64,000 bases of DNA, from NCBI GenBank assembly GCA_963780345.1, contig CAWABU010000006.1:248001-312000 (forward strand), written 5' to 3'. The notes under the pieces are model-generated. The model saw nothing but the letters and a program-made list of their open reading frames with translations, was not told the DNA's origin and did not search any database. This document shows, one piece after another, positions 22,721 through 31,813 of this stretch. The position numbers and the translations under genes are program-made. Each line of letters starts with the position of its first letter. The first letter of the stretch is position 1. This stretch comes from PALSA-693 sp963780345 (GTDB taxonomy: Bacteria > Actinomycetota > Acidimicrobiia > Acidimicrobiales > Palsa-688).

Positions 22721-23551
22721 CTGAGCCCCCGCAAGCGACTGGACGCCGAGCTGGTTCGCCGGCGACTCGCGGTCAGCCGCAGTCAGGCCGCTGACCTGGT
22801 CGAGGCCGGCGTGGTCCTGGTCAGCGGGACGGTCGCCCTTCGGCCCGCCCGCCTGGTCGATCCGGCCGAACCCATCGTCATCTCGGGGCCGCCACCACGG
22901 TTCGTCAGCCGCGGCGGCGAGAAGCTCGACGCCGCCCTCGCCCACTTCGCGGTGGACGTGAAGGGTGCGGTGGCGCTCGATGCCGGGGCGTCGACGGGCG
23001 GGTTCACGGATTGCCTGCTCCAGCGGGGCGCGGCGGCCGTGGTCGCCGTCGACGTGGGGCGGGGCCAACTCCACGAACGGCTCCGTGGCGATCCGCGCGT
23101 CCGGTCGCTCGAGCAGACCAACATCCGAACTGCGACGCTGGCGGACCTCGGCGGCGAGCCGTTCCGGGTGGTCGTCGCTGATCTGTCGTTTATCTCCCTG
23201 CGTCTGGTGGCCTCCCGCCTGATCGGTTGCACCGCTCCCGACGGAGATCTGGTCGTCCTGGTGAAACCCCAGTTTGAGGCGGGCCGACGGGAAGCGGCCC
23301 GGGGGCGCGGGGTGATCCGTGATCCCGGGATCTGGGCAATGACGCTGCGGGAGGTCATTTCCGCTCATGACGCAGCCGGAGCGACCATGATGGGCGTCAT
23401 GGTCTCGCCGTTGCGGGGGGCCGACGGCAACGTCGAGTTCCTCGTTCATTTCCGCGTCGGGTCGGTAGTCGACGGCCCGGCCGAACCCATCCGGGCGGTC
23501 GAGGCGGTGGTGGCGGCGGCGGCCGCCGCGCCGGCCCGATCCGGGATCTGA
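22721..23551 (+). CDS. tlyA: TlyA rRNA 2'-O-methyltransferase, probable CTG start
   Basis: 276 aa. The S4 RNA-binding domain (RKRLDAELVRRRLAVSRSQA, VSGTVALRPARLVDP) occupies residues 4-60; the methyltransferase domain has the SAM motif ALDAGASTGGFTDCLL and VVADLSFISL, VLVKPQFEAGR. TlyA methylates 16S and 23S rRNA cytidines and sets capreomycin sensitivity in mycobacteria. No ATG, GTG or TTG lies in frame before the S4 domain; the upstream stop is at 22637. CTG at 22721, preceded by GGGAG (22712-22716), is the best start; the GTG at 22811 would remove half the S4 domain. nadK follows after 2 nt. Confidence 0.88.
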   Translation: MSPRKRLDAELVRRRLAVSRSQAADLVEAGVVLVSGTVALRPARLVDPAEPIVISGPPPRFVSRGGEKLDAALAHFAVDVKGAVALDAGASTGGFTDCLLQRGAAAVVAVDVGRGQLHERLRGDPRVRSLEQTNIRTATLADLGGEPFRVVVADLSFISLRLVASRLIGCTAPDGDLVVLVKPQFEAGRREAARGRGVIRDPGIWAMTLREVISAHDAAGATMMGVMVSPLRGADGNVEFLVHFRVGSVVDGPAEPIRAVEAVVAAAAAAPARSGI

Positions 23552-23553
23552 GC

Positions 23554-24399
23554 ATGGCTGCGATCGCGTTCGTCACCCACGGCCAGCGAGCGGGTGCCGA
23601 CGGGTTGGCACGGGACACGGCGGAATGGTTGCGTCGGGAAGGGCACGTGGCCTCGTTCCTCGATCCGGACGGCGCCCGTTCCAGCAACGGCGAACGCCCC
23701 GGCCACCTCGACCTGGCCGTCAGCCTGGGTGGGGATGGCACCATGCTGCGCACGGTGGATCTGGTCAGTGCGGTGGGGGTGCCCGTGCTCGGCGTCAACC
23801 TCGGCCATCTCGGGTATCTGGCCGCCGTCGAACCGGATTCCCTTCGCGAGGCTCTCGGGCGATTCCTGGCCGGCGACTACCGGGTCGAGCCCCGAATGAC
23901 CCTCGACGTGTCGGTCACCGACGACCAGGGCGAGGCCGGTCGGTCCGTGCTGCACCGCAGTGCCCTCAACGACCTGGTCCTCCAGCGCCCGGCCGGCAGC
24001 CACACGGTGCGGACGGAGGTGCTGGTCAACGGCGAACCCTTTCTGACCTTCGCGGCCGACTCGCTGATCGTGGCCACGCCCACCGGTTCGACGGCCTACA
24101 ACCTGTCGGCGCGAGGGCCCATCGTGTCCCCGCGGGCCCGGGTTCAGATTCTCACCCCGGTGGCTCCCCATATGCTGTTCGACCGATCTCTGGTGCTCGA
24201 CGCCGAGGACGAGATCTCCATCGCACCTATCGCCGGTCAACCGGCCGACCTGGTGATCGACGGCTGGATGACCGCCACGCTCTATCCCGGCCAAACGCTG
24301 CATTGCCGGAAGGGCGAACGGGATGCCCTGCTGGTTACCTTCGGCCGGCGTGACTTTCACCAGATCCTGAAACGGAAATTCAACCTGGCCGACCGCTGA
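23554..24399 (+). CDS. nadK: NAD kinase
   Basis: Phosphorylates NAD to NADP, 281 aa. The signature GGDGTMLR is at residues 59-66 with catalytic Asp61; LVLQRPAGSHTVRTEVLVNG and the NAD-site VATPTGSTAYNLSARGPIVSP follow. It starts 2 nt after the tlyA stop, so the two are translationally coupled. In mycobacteria recN follows; it is absent here and pyrG comes next after 123 nt. Confidence 0.95.
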   Translation: MAAIAFVTHGQRAGADGLARDTAEWLRREGHVASFLDPDGARSSNGERPGHLDLAVSLGGDGTMLRTVDLVSAVGVPVLGVNLGHLGYLAAVEPDSLREALGRFLAGDYRVEPRMTLDVSVTDDQGEAGRSVLHRSALNDLVLQRPAGSHTVRTEVLVNGEPFLTFAADSLIVATPTGSTAYNLSARGPIVSPRARVQILTPVAPHMLFDRSLVLDAEDEISIAPIAGQPADLVIDGWMTATLYPGQTLHCRKGERDALLVTFGRRDFHQILKRKFNLADR

Positions 24400-24522
24400 T
24401 CCGCGCTTCGGCCACCACCGGGAGCATCATCCCCGGCTACCCGGCAACGGCACGGTAGGGTGGGTTGGCCAACCGGTGGATCCGCCGAGAGCCGCAACGA
24501 TCGACTCGAGTGGAGGAGTGTC

Positions 24523-26190
24523 TTGGCGAAGCACATCTTCGTCACCGGTGGGGTGACGAGCTCTCTGGGTAAGGGCCTGGCCGCGTCGTCGCTCGGCCGC
24601 CTGCTCAAGAGCCGGGGGCTGCGGGTGACGATGCAGAAGCTCGATCCCTACATCAACGTCGACCCCGGGACCATGAACCCCTTCGAGCACGGCGAGGTGT
24701 TCGTCACCGACGACGGCGGTGAGACGGACCTCGATCTCGGTCACTACGAACGCTTCATCGACGAGAACCTCCACCGTGAGTCCAACGCCACCACCGGCTC
24801 CATCTACAAGAGCGTGATCGCCAAGGAGCGGCGAGGGGACTTCCTCGGCAAGACGGTGCAGGTCATCCCGCACATCACCGACGAGATCAAAGACCGCATA
24901 AAGCGGCTGGCCACCGATTCCGTCGACGTGGTCATCACCGAGGTGGGCGGCACCGTCGGCGACATCGAGATCCTCCCGTTCCTCGAAGCCATCCGTCAGT
25001 TCCGCAAGGACGTCGGCCGCGACAGCGTCTGCTACGTGCACGTAACCCTGGTCCCGTACCTCGGACCGTCCGGTGAACAGAAGACCAAGCCGACCCAGCA
25101 CTCGGTCACCGAACTGCGGAGCCGGGGCATCCAGCCCGACGTGATCATCTGCCGGAGCGACCGCAGCATCTCTTCGGCGCTCAAGCGGAAGATCTCGTTG
25201 TTGAGCGACGTCCCGATGGAAGCGGTCGTCTCGTGCATGGACGCCCCCAACCTGTACGAAATCCCGCTGGCCCTGCACGAGGAGGGCCTCGACACTTACG
25301 TGTGCCGGCTGCTCGGCTTCGACTCGGCCAACGACGCCACCACCGGCCAGGGCCTCGACCTATCGGCCTGGCAGGCGCTCGTAGAGCGGGTCGAGGCCGC
25401 CACGCAACCGGTCCGCATCGGTCTCATCGGCAAGTACGTCAACCTGCCCGACGCCTACCTGTCCGTGGTGGAGGCTCTCCGTCACGGTGGGTACGCCCAC
25501 GGCGCCAGGATCGACCTGGAGTGGATCCAGGCCGAGGACGTCGAGGGACTTCTGGCTGACGGGGCGCTCCGTGATCTCGACGGCATCGTCATACCCGGCG
25601 GCTTTGGCGAGCGGGGCATCGAAGGCAAAATCGCCGCCGCGACCTACGCCCGGGAAAACGAGATCCCGTGCCTGGGGCTCTGCCTCGGCCTGCACGTGAT
25701 GGTGATCGACTACGCCCGCAACGTGGTGGGTCTGGCCGGCGCCAACTCCCGCGAGTTCAACGCCGCATCCCCGCACCCGGTCATCGACTTCATGGACGAG
25801 CAGCGCGACGTCGTGGACTTTGGCGGCACCATGCGCCTGGGCTCCTATCCGGCCCGGCTCATGCCGGGATCGGTGGTGGCCACCACCTACGACGCCGATC
25901 TGGTCTACGAGCGCCATCGCCACCGCTACGAGGTCAACCCCCGGTACCGCACCCGACTCGAAGGCGCCGGGCTGGTCTCATCGGGGACCTCGCCGGACAA
26001 CCGGCTGGTCGAGTTCATCGAGCTTCCCGGCCATCCCTTCTGGGTGGGGACCCAGGCCCACCCCGAGTTCAAGAGCCGCCCGGACAACCCGCATCCGCTG
26101 TTTGCGGGGCTGGTCGCGGCAGCATTGAACCGGGCCGACGGGCGGTCCCCCCGGCTGCTCGACGTCGACGGTCTTGCCCGGGTTCCGTAA
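24523..26190 (+). CDS. pyrG: CTP synthase
   Basis: Glutamine-dependent conversion of UTP to CTP, 555 aa. Residues 1-265 are the synthetase domain (KHIFVTGGVTSSLGKGLAASSLG, DPYINVDPGTMNPFEHGEV, VGGTVGDIEILPFLEA). Residues about 285-555 are the class I glutaminase with nucleophile Cys387 in CLGLCLGLHVM and the HPEFKSRP end of the triad. The TTG at 24523 is chosen: it lies 5 nt after GGAGGAG and begins the conserved AKHIFVTGG. The last 17 nt overlap the Nudix gene. Confidence 0.96.
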   Translation: MAKHIFVTGGVTSSLGKGLAASSLGRLLKSRGLRVTMQKLDPYINVDPGTMNPFEHGEVFVTDDGGETDLDLGHYERFIDENLHRESNATTGSIYKSVIAKERRGDFLGKTVQVIPHITDEIKDRIKRLATDSVDVVITEVGGTVGDIEILPFLEAIRQFRKDVGRDSVCYVHVTLVPYLGPSGEQKTKPTQHSVTELRSRGIQPDVIICRSDRSISSALKRKISLLSDVPMEAVVSCMDAPNLYEIPLALHEEGLDTYVCRLLGFDSANDATTGQGLDLSAWQALVERVEAATQPVRIGLIGKYVNLPDAYLSVVEALRHGGYAHGARIDLEWIQAEDVEGLLADGALRDLDGIVIPGGFGERGIEGKIAAATYARENEIPCLGLCLGLHVMVIDYARNVVGLAGANSREFNAASPHPVIDFMDEQRDVVDFGGTMRLGSYPARLMPGSVVATTYDADLVYERHRHRYEVNPRYRTRLEGAGLVSSGTSPDNRLVEFIELPGHPFWVGTQAHPEFKSRPDNPHPLFAGLVAAALNRADGRSPRLLDVDGLARVP

Positions 26191-26737
26191 GCTCGACGAG
26201 CGGGAGGTCCTACGCACGTCGCTGCTCCACGTGGTCTCCGCTCGCTTCGAAAGCCCCGAGGGCGAGGTGTTCGAGCGGGACGTGGTGCACCATCCCGGCG
26301 CCGTGGTCGTCGTGCCGTTGACCGCAGTCCGCACGGTGCTGATGGTGCGCCAGTATCGGGCCGCGGTCGACGCCGAGCTGCTCGAGCTTCCGGCCGGCAA
26401 ACGCGACGTCGAGGGAGAGCCAACCGAGATCACCGCCGCCCGGGAGCTGGCCGAGGAGGTGGGCCGTTACGCCGGACGGCTCGACCTGCTGGCCCGTTTC
26501 TACAATTCCCCGGGCTTCAGCGACGAGCTTTCCTGGCTCTACCTCGCTCAGGACTTGACGCCGGCGCCCCTTGACCGGCAGGGGGCCGAGGAGCGTCACA
26601 TGGCGATCGAGGAGGTACCGCTGGCGGCGGTGGCAAAGCTGATCAGCGCCGGTGAGATCGTGGACGCCAAGTCCATCATCGGCCTGACGCTGGCGGGGCG
26701 CGGGCTCGAATCGGTCGGCCCCGGCCCGTCCGGATAG
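26174..26737 (+). CDS. Nudix hydrolase, ADP-ribose pyrophosphatase type
   Basis: 187 aa. Nudix box GKRDVEGEPTEITAARELAEEVG has the REL-EE-G core that binds catalytic metal. The N-terminal VVHHPGAVVVVPLT and RQYRAAVDAELLELPAG match ADP-ribose pyrophosphatases, which hydrolyse ADP-ribose to AMP and ribose 5-phosphate. The TTG start at 26174 overlaps the pyrG end, suggesting coupling. The pyrG-Nudix pair is conserved in actinobacteria. Confidence 0.9.
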   Translation: MPGFRKLDEREVLRTSLLHVVSARFESPEGEVFERDVVHHPGAVVVVPLTAVRTVLMVRQYRAAVDAELLELPAGKRDVEGEPTEITAARELAEEVGRYAGRLDLLARFYNSPGFSDELSWLYLAQDLTPAPLDRQGAEERHMAIEEVPLAAVAKLISAGEIVDAKSIIGLTLAGRGLESVGPGPSG

Positions 26738-26897
26738 GTCGTGGCGAGCCGCGTTTGCGGGCGACGGGAGGGCCCGGCTGGCCCCGCGGTTGCGCCGCCG
26801 GCCGGCCCACGACGATTTGGGCAATAGGCGGAGTTTCGGGGGAAACGCCGGTTGGCCCGGCCGCACTACAGATGACCGTCCGGTTACACTCGGATGG

Positions 26898-27245
26898 ATG
26901 GCAGCCGACGCGACAATTCAGGGACTGCGGGCCACCCTCGAGGGGGAGCGCGAGTCTCTGCGTCGTCAGCTGGCGGAGCTCGGGCACGGCGCCAAAGGCC
27001 TCGATTACGACCCCAACTTCGCCGACTCGAGCCAGGTGACCGCGGAACGCGGTGAGACCGAGGCGCTGGTCAACAAGCTGGCGGACAGCCTGCGCGCCGT
27101 CGAGCACGCCCTCGGCAAGTTCGACAGCGACTCCTACGGTGTATGCGAAAGCTGCGGCCAGCCCATTGCGGAGGCCCGCCTCGAAGCCAGACCAGAGGCC
27201 CGGCTGTGCATCAACTGCGCGGCCGCCGCCGCCAACCAGCGCTAG
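26898..27245 (+). CDS. DksA/TraR-type zinc-finger protein
   Basis: 115 aa. An N-terminal coiled coil (LRATLEGERESLRRQLAEL; VNKLADSLRAVEHALGKF) is followed by a C4 zinc finger with Cys83, Cys86, Cys104 and Cys107 (CESCGQPI, CINC). This layout fits RNA polymerase secondary-channel regulators of the DksA/TraR family, though the acidic tip residues that define true DksA are not clear. The ATG at 26898 is preferred over earlier in-frame starts because it begins the conserved coil. Confidence 0.85.
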   Translation: MAADATIQGLRATLEGERESLRRQLAELGHGAKGLDYDPNFADSSQVTAERGETEALVNKLADSLRAVEHALGKFDSDSYGVCESCGQPIAEARLEARPEARLCINCAAAAANQR

Positions 27246-27300
27246 CCCTCCCGGACGGGCTGGCCCCGGCCTCCTCCGGGTCGGTCGTCCCTCGGGTTCG

Positions 27301-28050
27301 ATGACGATGAGACGTCTCGCCCATCCCCAGACGCTGGTGGTGATCGGCCTCGTCGGCCTCGCCCTCTATGCCATCCGCCACACCCTCAGCTCGACCACGC
27401 TGATCGTCTTCGCGGTGGCGGTGCCCTCGATCATCCTCCACGAGCTGGCCCACGGCGTCACCGCCCTCGGTTTCGGCGACGACACGGCCAAGCGGGCCGG
27501 CCGGCTGACCCTCAACCCTCTGCGTCACATCGACCCGATCGGCACCCTGGTCCTGCCCGGCGTGCTGGCTCTGGCCGGTCTGGGGGCCTTCGGGTACGCC
27601 AAGCCGGTGCCGATCAACCCCGGCCGGATGCGCAGTCCCCGCAACTCGGCGCTGGTCGTCAGCCTGGCCGGTCCGGCCACCAACCTGGCCCTGGCCGGCC
27701 TCTCCATCGTCCTGCTGCGGGTCGCCCGCCCGGCCGGGACGGCGCAGGCCGTCAACTTCATCGTGTCCAACTTCGGTGTCGCCGCCCTGCCCCCTGCCGA
27801 TCGGGTGCTGTACCTGCTCGGCTTCGTCAACGTGACGCTGGCGGTGTTCAACGCCCTGCCGATCCCCCCGCTGGACGGTTCGGCGGTGGTCGGGCGGCTC
27901 CTGCCCCGTTCGGCCCTGCCGGCGTGGTACAGCCTCCAGCAGTACGCCATGCCGATCCTCCTGGTGCTGGTGCTGCTCGATCCTGGCAACTTCCTGGCCC
28001 ACGTCTTCGAGCCGGCCGAACGAGCCTGGGCGCACTTGCTGTCCGGCTGA
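27301..28050 (+). CDS. Site-2 protease family membrane metalloprotease (M50)
   Basis: 249 aa polytopic membrane protein with about five or six hydrophobic segments. Zinc motif HELAH is at residues 47-51 within IILHELAHGVTALGFGD; the third ligand region is NALPIPPLDGSAVVGRL. LNPLRHIDPIGTLVLPG is typical of the short, PDZ-less rseP/SpoIVFB-like group. Such proteases cut substrates inside the membrane; the substrate is unknown. It follows the zinc-finger gene by 55 nt. Confidence 0.88.
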   Translation: MTMRRLAHPQTLVVIGLVGLALYAIRHTLSSTTLIVFAVAVPSIILHELAHGVTALGFGDDTAKRAGRLTLNPLRHIDPIGTLVLPGVLALAGLGAFGYAKPVPINPGRMRSPRNSALVVSLAGPATNLALAGLSIVLLRVARPAGTAQAVNFIVSNFGVAALPPADRVLYLLGFVNVTLAVFNALPIPPLDGSAVVGRLLPRSALPAWYSLQQYAMPILLVLVLLDPGNFLAHVFEPAERAWAHLLSG

Positions 28051-28209
28051 TGGCCGCCCTCTCGGGGTGGCCTCACGGGCCGCCCGCCGGCCACTTCCCG
28101 ATCTTTTGACGGAAAACTCGCGTAGAGCGCGGGAAATACGCCAAAATCGCTCTGATCAGGCGCTCGTCGGCACAGGAGGCCGGCCCACTACCAAGCTGGC
28201 GGGAGAGGG

Positions 28210-29214
28210 TCAGGTCGGTGCGACCAGGCCGATGGCGTCGCTCGCCCGGCGCAGCGTCGCCCGGGCCACCTCGTCGGCATGAACCGCGCCCTCGCGCAGG
28301 ACCTTGGCCACCGCCCCGGGATCGTCGGCCCACGTGCGGTAAGCGGCCCGAATCGGCTCCACCGTCGCGATCACCGCCCCGGCCAGGTCCGCCTTCAGGG
28401 GCCCGTACTGGGAATAGCCCGCCGCGACGTCCTCCGGCCGGCGCCCCTGGATGGCAGCCAGGATCTCGAGCAGGTTGGCCACGCCCGGCTTGGCGACCGG
28501 GTCGTAACGGACCGCGTCGGGGCCCGTGTCGGTGTCGGTGACGGCCCGCCGGATCTTGCGTTCGATCGTCTCCGGGTCGTCGAAGAGGCCGATCGTCCCC
28601 TGCGGGCTCTCACTCGACTTGGACATCTTCTTGTTCGGATCCTGGAGGTCCATGATGCGGGCGCCCCGCCCGGCGGGCGGAACGACGGCTTCCGGGATCA
28701 CAAAGGTCTCGCCGTAGCGCGAGTTGAACCGGTGAGCCAGATCGCGGGTCAGCTCGAGGTGCTGGCGCTGATCGTCGCCGACCGGCACCCGGTCGCTGTC
28801 GTACAGCAGGATGTCGGCCGCCATCAGGATCGGATAGGTGAACAGCCCGACCCGCGCCGACTCCTCTCCGTGCCGGGCGGACTTGTCTTTGAACTGGGTC
28901 ATCCGCCGCAGTTCACCCATGCCGGCGGTGCACTCCAGCAGCCAGGTCAACTGGGAGTGGGCCGGGACGTGACTCTGCACGAAAAGGGTGCAGGTGCCGG
29001 GATCCAGGCCGGCAGCCAGCAGCAGGGTGGCCATGGTCAGCGTGGCCTCGTGAAGCTCGGCCGGATCTCCGGGCTCGGTCAGGGCATGCAGGTCGACCAC
29101 GCAGTAAAAGCAGTCACCCTGGCGCTGATCCTCAACCCACCACCGCACCGCCCCGAGGTAATTGCCGAGGTGCGGATCGCCGGTGGGTTTGATGCCCGAG
29201 AAGACTCTGGCCAT
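28210..29214 (-). CDS. trpS: Tryptophanyl-tRNA synthetase (housekeeping type)
   Basis: 334 aa class I synthetase. The HIGH-equivalent is PTGDPHLGNYLGA near the N-terminus and the KMSKS loop is KKMSKSSESPQG; YPILMAADILLYDSDRVPVGDDQRQHLEL is the usual Trp-AMP site region. It is a normal-length bacterial TrpRS, unlike the divergent second copy at 59977. It is transcribed divergently from scpA; no leader peptide is seen before it. Confidence 0.95.
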   Translation of the reverse strand: MARVFSGIKPTGDPHLGNYLGAVRWWVEDQRQGDCFYCVVDLHALTEPGDPAELHEATLTMATLLLAAGLDPGTCTLFVQSHVPAHSQLTWLLECTAGMGELRRMTQFKDKSARHGEESARVGLFTYPILMAADILLYDSDRVPVGDDQRQHLELTRDLAHRFNSRYGETFVIPEAVVPPAGRGARIMDLQDPNKKMSKSSESPQGTIGLFDDPETIERKIRRAVTDTDTGPDAVRYDPVAKPGVANLLEILAAIQGRRPEDVAAGYSQYGPLKADLAGAVIATVEPIRAAYRTWADDPGAVAKVLREGAVHADEVARATLRRASDAIGLVAPT

Positions 29215-29346
29215 CCGGTCATGCTACGCCGGGCACGGCCGCCCTGGACCGGCCGCGCCGCCCCCGACGCCCCCGACGCAGGAAGCGAATGGCCGGGAGG
29301 CTCCGCTATCCCCAGCTTTCCCGCGGTCGGTCAGTATTGTGATCCG

Positions 29347-30132
29347 GTGCCCTACACGGTGTGCACGCCCGTCTTCGAGGGCCCCTTCGACCTGCTCCTG
29401 CATCTGATCAGCCGGGAGCAGGTCGACCTGTGGGAAGTCTCGCTCTCGGACATCGTCGATGATTACGTGGCGAACCTCGAGCAAATGCGCGCCGCCCTGG
29501 ACCTCGAGGTGGCAACGGAGTTTCTCCTGATCGCCGCCGTGTTGCTGGAGCTGAAGGCCCGCCGGCTGCTGCCCGGTCGCGACGACGTGGAGCCGGAGGA
29601 AGAGCTGGCGCTGTGGGAGGAGCGAGATCTGTTGCTCGCCCGCCTCCTCGAGTGCAAGACGTTCAAGGACGCGGCGGGCGCCATGCAGCGTTTGATGGAG
29701 TCGGCCGGGCGCTCCTGGGCTCGGATAGCCGGTCCCGACGAGCGCTACGACGGCATCGCGCCCGACCTGCTCGCGGGCGTCACGGCTGAGGGTCTGCGCC
29801 ACGCCATGCAGGGCCTTCTGACTCAGAGGCCGGTGACAGGGGTGCTGCTCGATCACGTGGCGCCTGTCCGCATCAGCGTCCGTGACGCCGTCGACGAGCT
29901 TCTGGCCGAGCTGCCGCGGGCGGGTCGAATCTCCTTCGCGGCGCTCGCCGGCGATCGCCGTGAACGACTGCAGGTGATCGTCAGGTTTCTCGCCGTGCTC
30001 GAGCTGTACAAGCGCGGTCTGGTCGATCTCGACCAGGCCACGCCGAACCACCCGCTCGACGTTTGCTGGCTCGGCGAGGACCGGCCGTCGGCCGGCATCG
30101 AGCCCCTCGACGTCGAGGAATACCAGGGGTAG
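29347..30132 (+). CDS. scpA: Segregation and condensation protein A
   Basis: 261 aa kleisin subunit of the bacterial SMC condensin. The N-terminal domain reads VCTPVFEGPFDLLLHLISREQVDLWEV, binding the SMC neck; a middle acidic region binds ScpB; the C-terminal winged helix ends about residue 240 (FLAVLELYKRGLVDLDQ). The GTG at 29347 is chosen because it begins the family N-terminus. scpB follows after 5 nt. Confidence 0.95.
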   Translation: MPYTVCTPVFEGPFDLLLHLISREQVDLWEVSLSDIVDDYVANLEQMRAALDLEVATEFLLIAAVLLELKARRLLPGRDDVEPEEELALWEERDLLLARLLECKTFKDAAGAMQRLMESAGRSWARIAGPDERYDGIAPDLLAGVTAEGLRHAMQGLLTQRPVTGVLLDHVAPVRISVRDAVDELLAELPRAGRISFAALAGDRRERLQVIVRFLAVLELYKRGLVDLDQATPNHPLDVCWLGEDRPSAGIEPLDVEEYQG

Positions 30133-30137
30133 CCGGC

Positions 30138-30956
30138 GTGGCATCGGAAACCCTCCGGGCCATCGAGGCCATCGTCATGGTCGCGGACGCTCCGGTCGAG
30201 CCCCGACTTCTGGCCGAGCTGCTGGAGGTGTCCCCAGGGCGCGTCGAGGAGTGCTGCGCCGAGCTCGAAGCCGCCTATCGGGCGGATGACCGGGGCTTCG
30301 AGCTGGTCCGGGTGGCGGGCGGCTATCGATTCCAGAGCCACGCCGACCTGGCACCCTACGTCGAGCGGTACATCCTCGAAGGTCAAACAGCCCGCCTGTC
30401 GGCGGCCGCGCTCGAGACCCTGGCGATCGTCGCTTACAAGCAGCCGGTCTCCCGGGCCCAGGTGGCCGCCATCCGGGGCGTCAACGTGGACGGCGTGATT
30501 CGCACTCTGCAATCCCGTGGCTTCATCGCCGAGGTCGGCCGCGATCCGGGGCCGGGGCAGGCCGTCCTGTACGGAACAACCGCGCTCTTGCTCGATCGCC
30601 TGGGCCTCGACACCCTGGAAGGGCTCCCACCGCTCGCCCAGTTTGTTCCGGGGCCGGAGATCATGGAATCCCTCGAGCACAGCCTGCGAGCCGATCACCG
30701 GGCCAACGGCGGCTTCGGCCATCCGGGCGACCCGGGCGCAACCGACGACGGCGGCGAGGATGGGCCCGCCGCCGCCTCGTTGGGGACCGAGGAGGGCGAC
30801 GACGGCGAGCCGGCCACCCCGGGCGCCACCGACCCGGGCGACGACGGCGAGCCTGCCACCCCGGGCGCCACCGACCCCGGCGACCAACCGGCTGGACCCG
30901 ACAACAGGGTGACCGGCGGCGACCGAGCGGGGGATCTCGACCGCCGGGAACCGTGA
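30138..30956 (+). CDS. scpB: Segregation and condensation protein B, long acidic tail
   Basis: 272 aa. Two winged-helix domains lie within residues 1-180 (LRAIEAIVMVADAPVEPRLL; LSAAALETLAIVAYKQPVSRAQVAAIRGVNVDGVI). From about residue 190 the protein is an Asp/Gly/Pro-rich tail containing a perfect-length 14-residue duplication, DDGEPATPGATDPG, encoded by two 42-nt units at 30798-30839 and 30840-30881. The tail is longer than in most ScpB. The stop overlaps the rluB GTG by 4 nt. Confidence 0.94.
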   Translation: MASETLRAIEAIVMVADAPVEPRLLAELLEVSPGRVEECCAELEAAYRADDRGFELVRVAGGYRFQSHADLAPYVERYILEGQTARLSAAALETLAIVAYKQPVSRAQVAAIRGVNVDGVIRTLQSRGFIAEVGRDPGPGQAVLYGTTALLLDRLGLDTLEGLPPLAQFVPGPEIMESLEHSLRADHRANGGFGHPGDPGATDDGGEDGPAAASLGTEEGDDGEPATPGATDPGDDGEPATPGATDPGDQPAGPDNRVTGGDRAGDLDRREP

Positions 30957-31720
30957 CCACCCGGGCCGGCTCCAACGCCGGCGGCGAACGCCTCCAGAAG
31001 GTGCTGGCCCAGCGGGGGATCGGTAGCCGCCGGACTTCCGAGGCGCTGATCGCGGCCGGTCGGGTGCAGGTCAACGGCGAGGTGGCGGCCCTGGGGCGCC
31101 GGGTGGACCCCGAGACCGACCGGGTGAGTGTGGACGGGGTACCGGTGTCCGTCGAGCCGGGGCTGGTCTACTACCTCCTCAACAAGCCGGCCGGCGTGGT
31201 CAGCACCGCCGCCGACACCCACGGGCGCCCGGCTGTCACCGGGTTGGTCCCCCCGGAACCCCGCGTCCACCCCGTCGGCCGGCTCGACGCCGACAGTGAA
31301 GGGCTCCTGCTGCTCACCAACGACGGCGACCTCACCTACCGCATCACCCATCCCGGCTTCGGAGTCGAAAAGGAATACCTGGTGCTGGTCGACGGCACTC
31401 CGAGACCGGGCGCGATTCGTCGCCTGCGGGAGGGCGTCGATCTGGAGGACGGTCGCACCGCACCGGCGCGGGTCGCCGCGGTCGGCCCCAACGGACTCCG
31501 GATCACCATCCACGAAGGCCGCAACCGCCAGGTCCGGCGCATGTGTGCGGCGGTCGGTCATCCGGTGCGGCGTCTGGTGCGGACCCGCATCGGTCCCCTG
31601 CGGGTGGACGCTTTGGCCCCGGGGGAGTGGCGGGAGGTGACTCCGGTCGAAGTTCGGGCTCTCGAGCGCGCTGCGGCCGCAACCGCGGCGCCCCGGCGGG
31701 GCGAATCTCGACGGCGTTGA
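30953..31720 (+). CDS. rluB: RluB-type 23S rRNA pseudouridine synthase
   Basis: 255 aa. The S4 domain (RLQKVLAQRGIGSRRTSEALI) covers residues 12-60; the RsuA/RluB catalytic domain has PVGRLDADSEGLLLLTNDGDL with catalytic Asp112, and IHEGRNRQVRRMCAAVGHPV. It isomerises a uridine near helix 90 of 23S rRNA. Part of the scpA-scpB-rluB-(aromatics)-cmk-der block found across actinobacteria. Confidence 0.93.
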   Translation: MTTRAGSNAGGERLQKVLAQRGIGSRRTSEALIAAGRVQVNGEVAALGRRVDPETDRVSVDGVPVSVEPGLVYYLLNKPAGVVSTAADTHGRPAVTGLVPPEPRVHPVGRLDADSEGLLLLTNDGDLTYRITHPGFGVEKEYLVLVDGTPRPGAIRRLREGVDLEDGRTAPARVAAVGPNGLRITIHEGRNRQVRRMCAAVGHPVRRLVRTRIGPLRVDALAPGEWREVTPVEVRALERAAAATAAPRRGESRRR

Positions 31721-31813
31721 GATTGGGGCCAACCGGGTGTCGCCACCGGCCCGCCTAGTCTTTGCGGGCGTGGCAACCGATCCTCGCTCGACTGCACCCC
31801 GCGACGGCGGCCG

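Noticed and set aside
28279..29346. N-terminal extension of scpA frame
   Set aside because: Antisense to trpS; scpA begins at GTG 29347.
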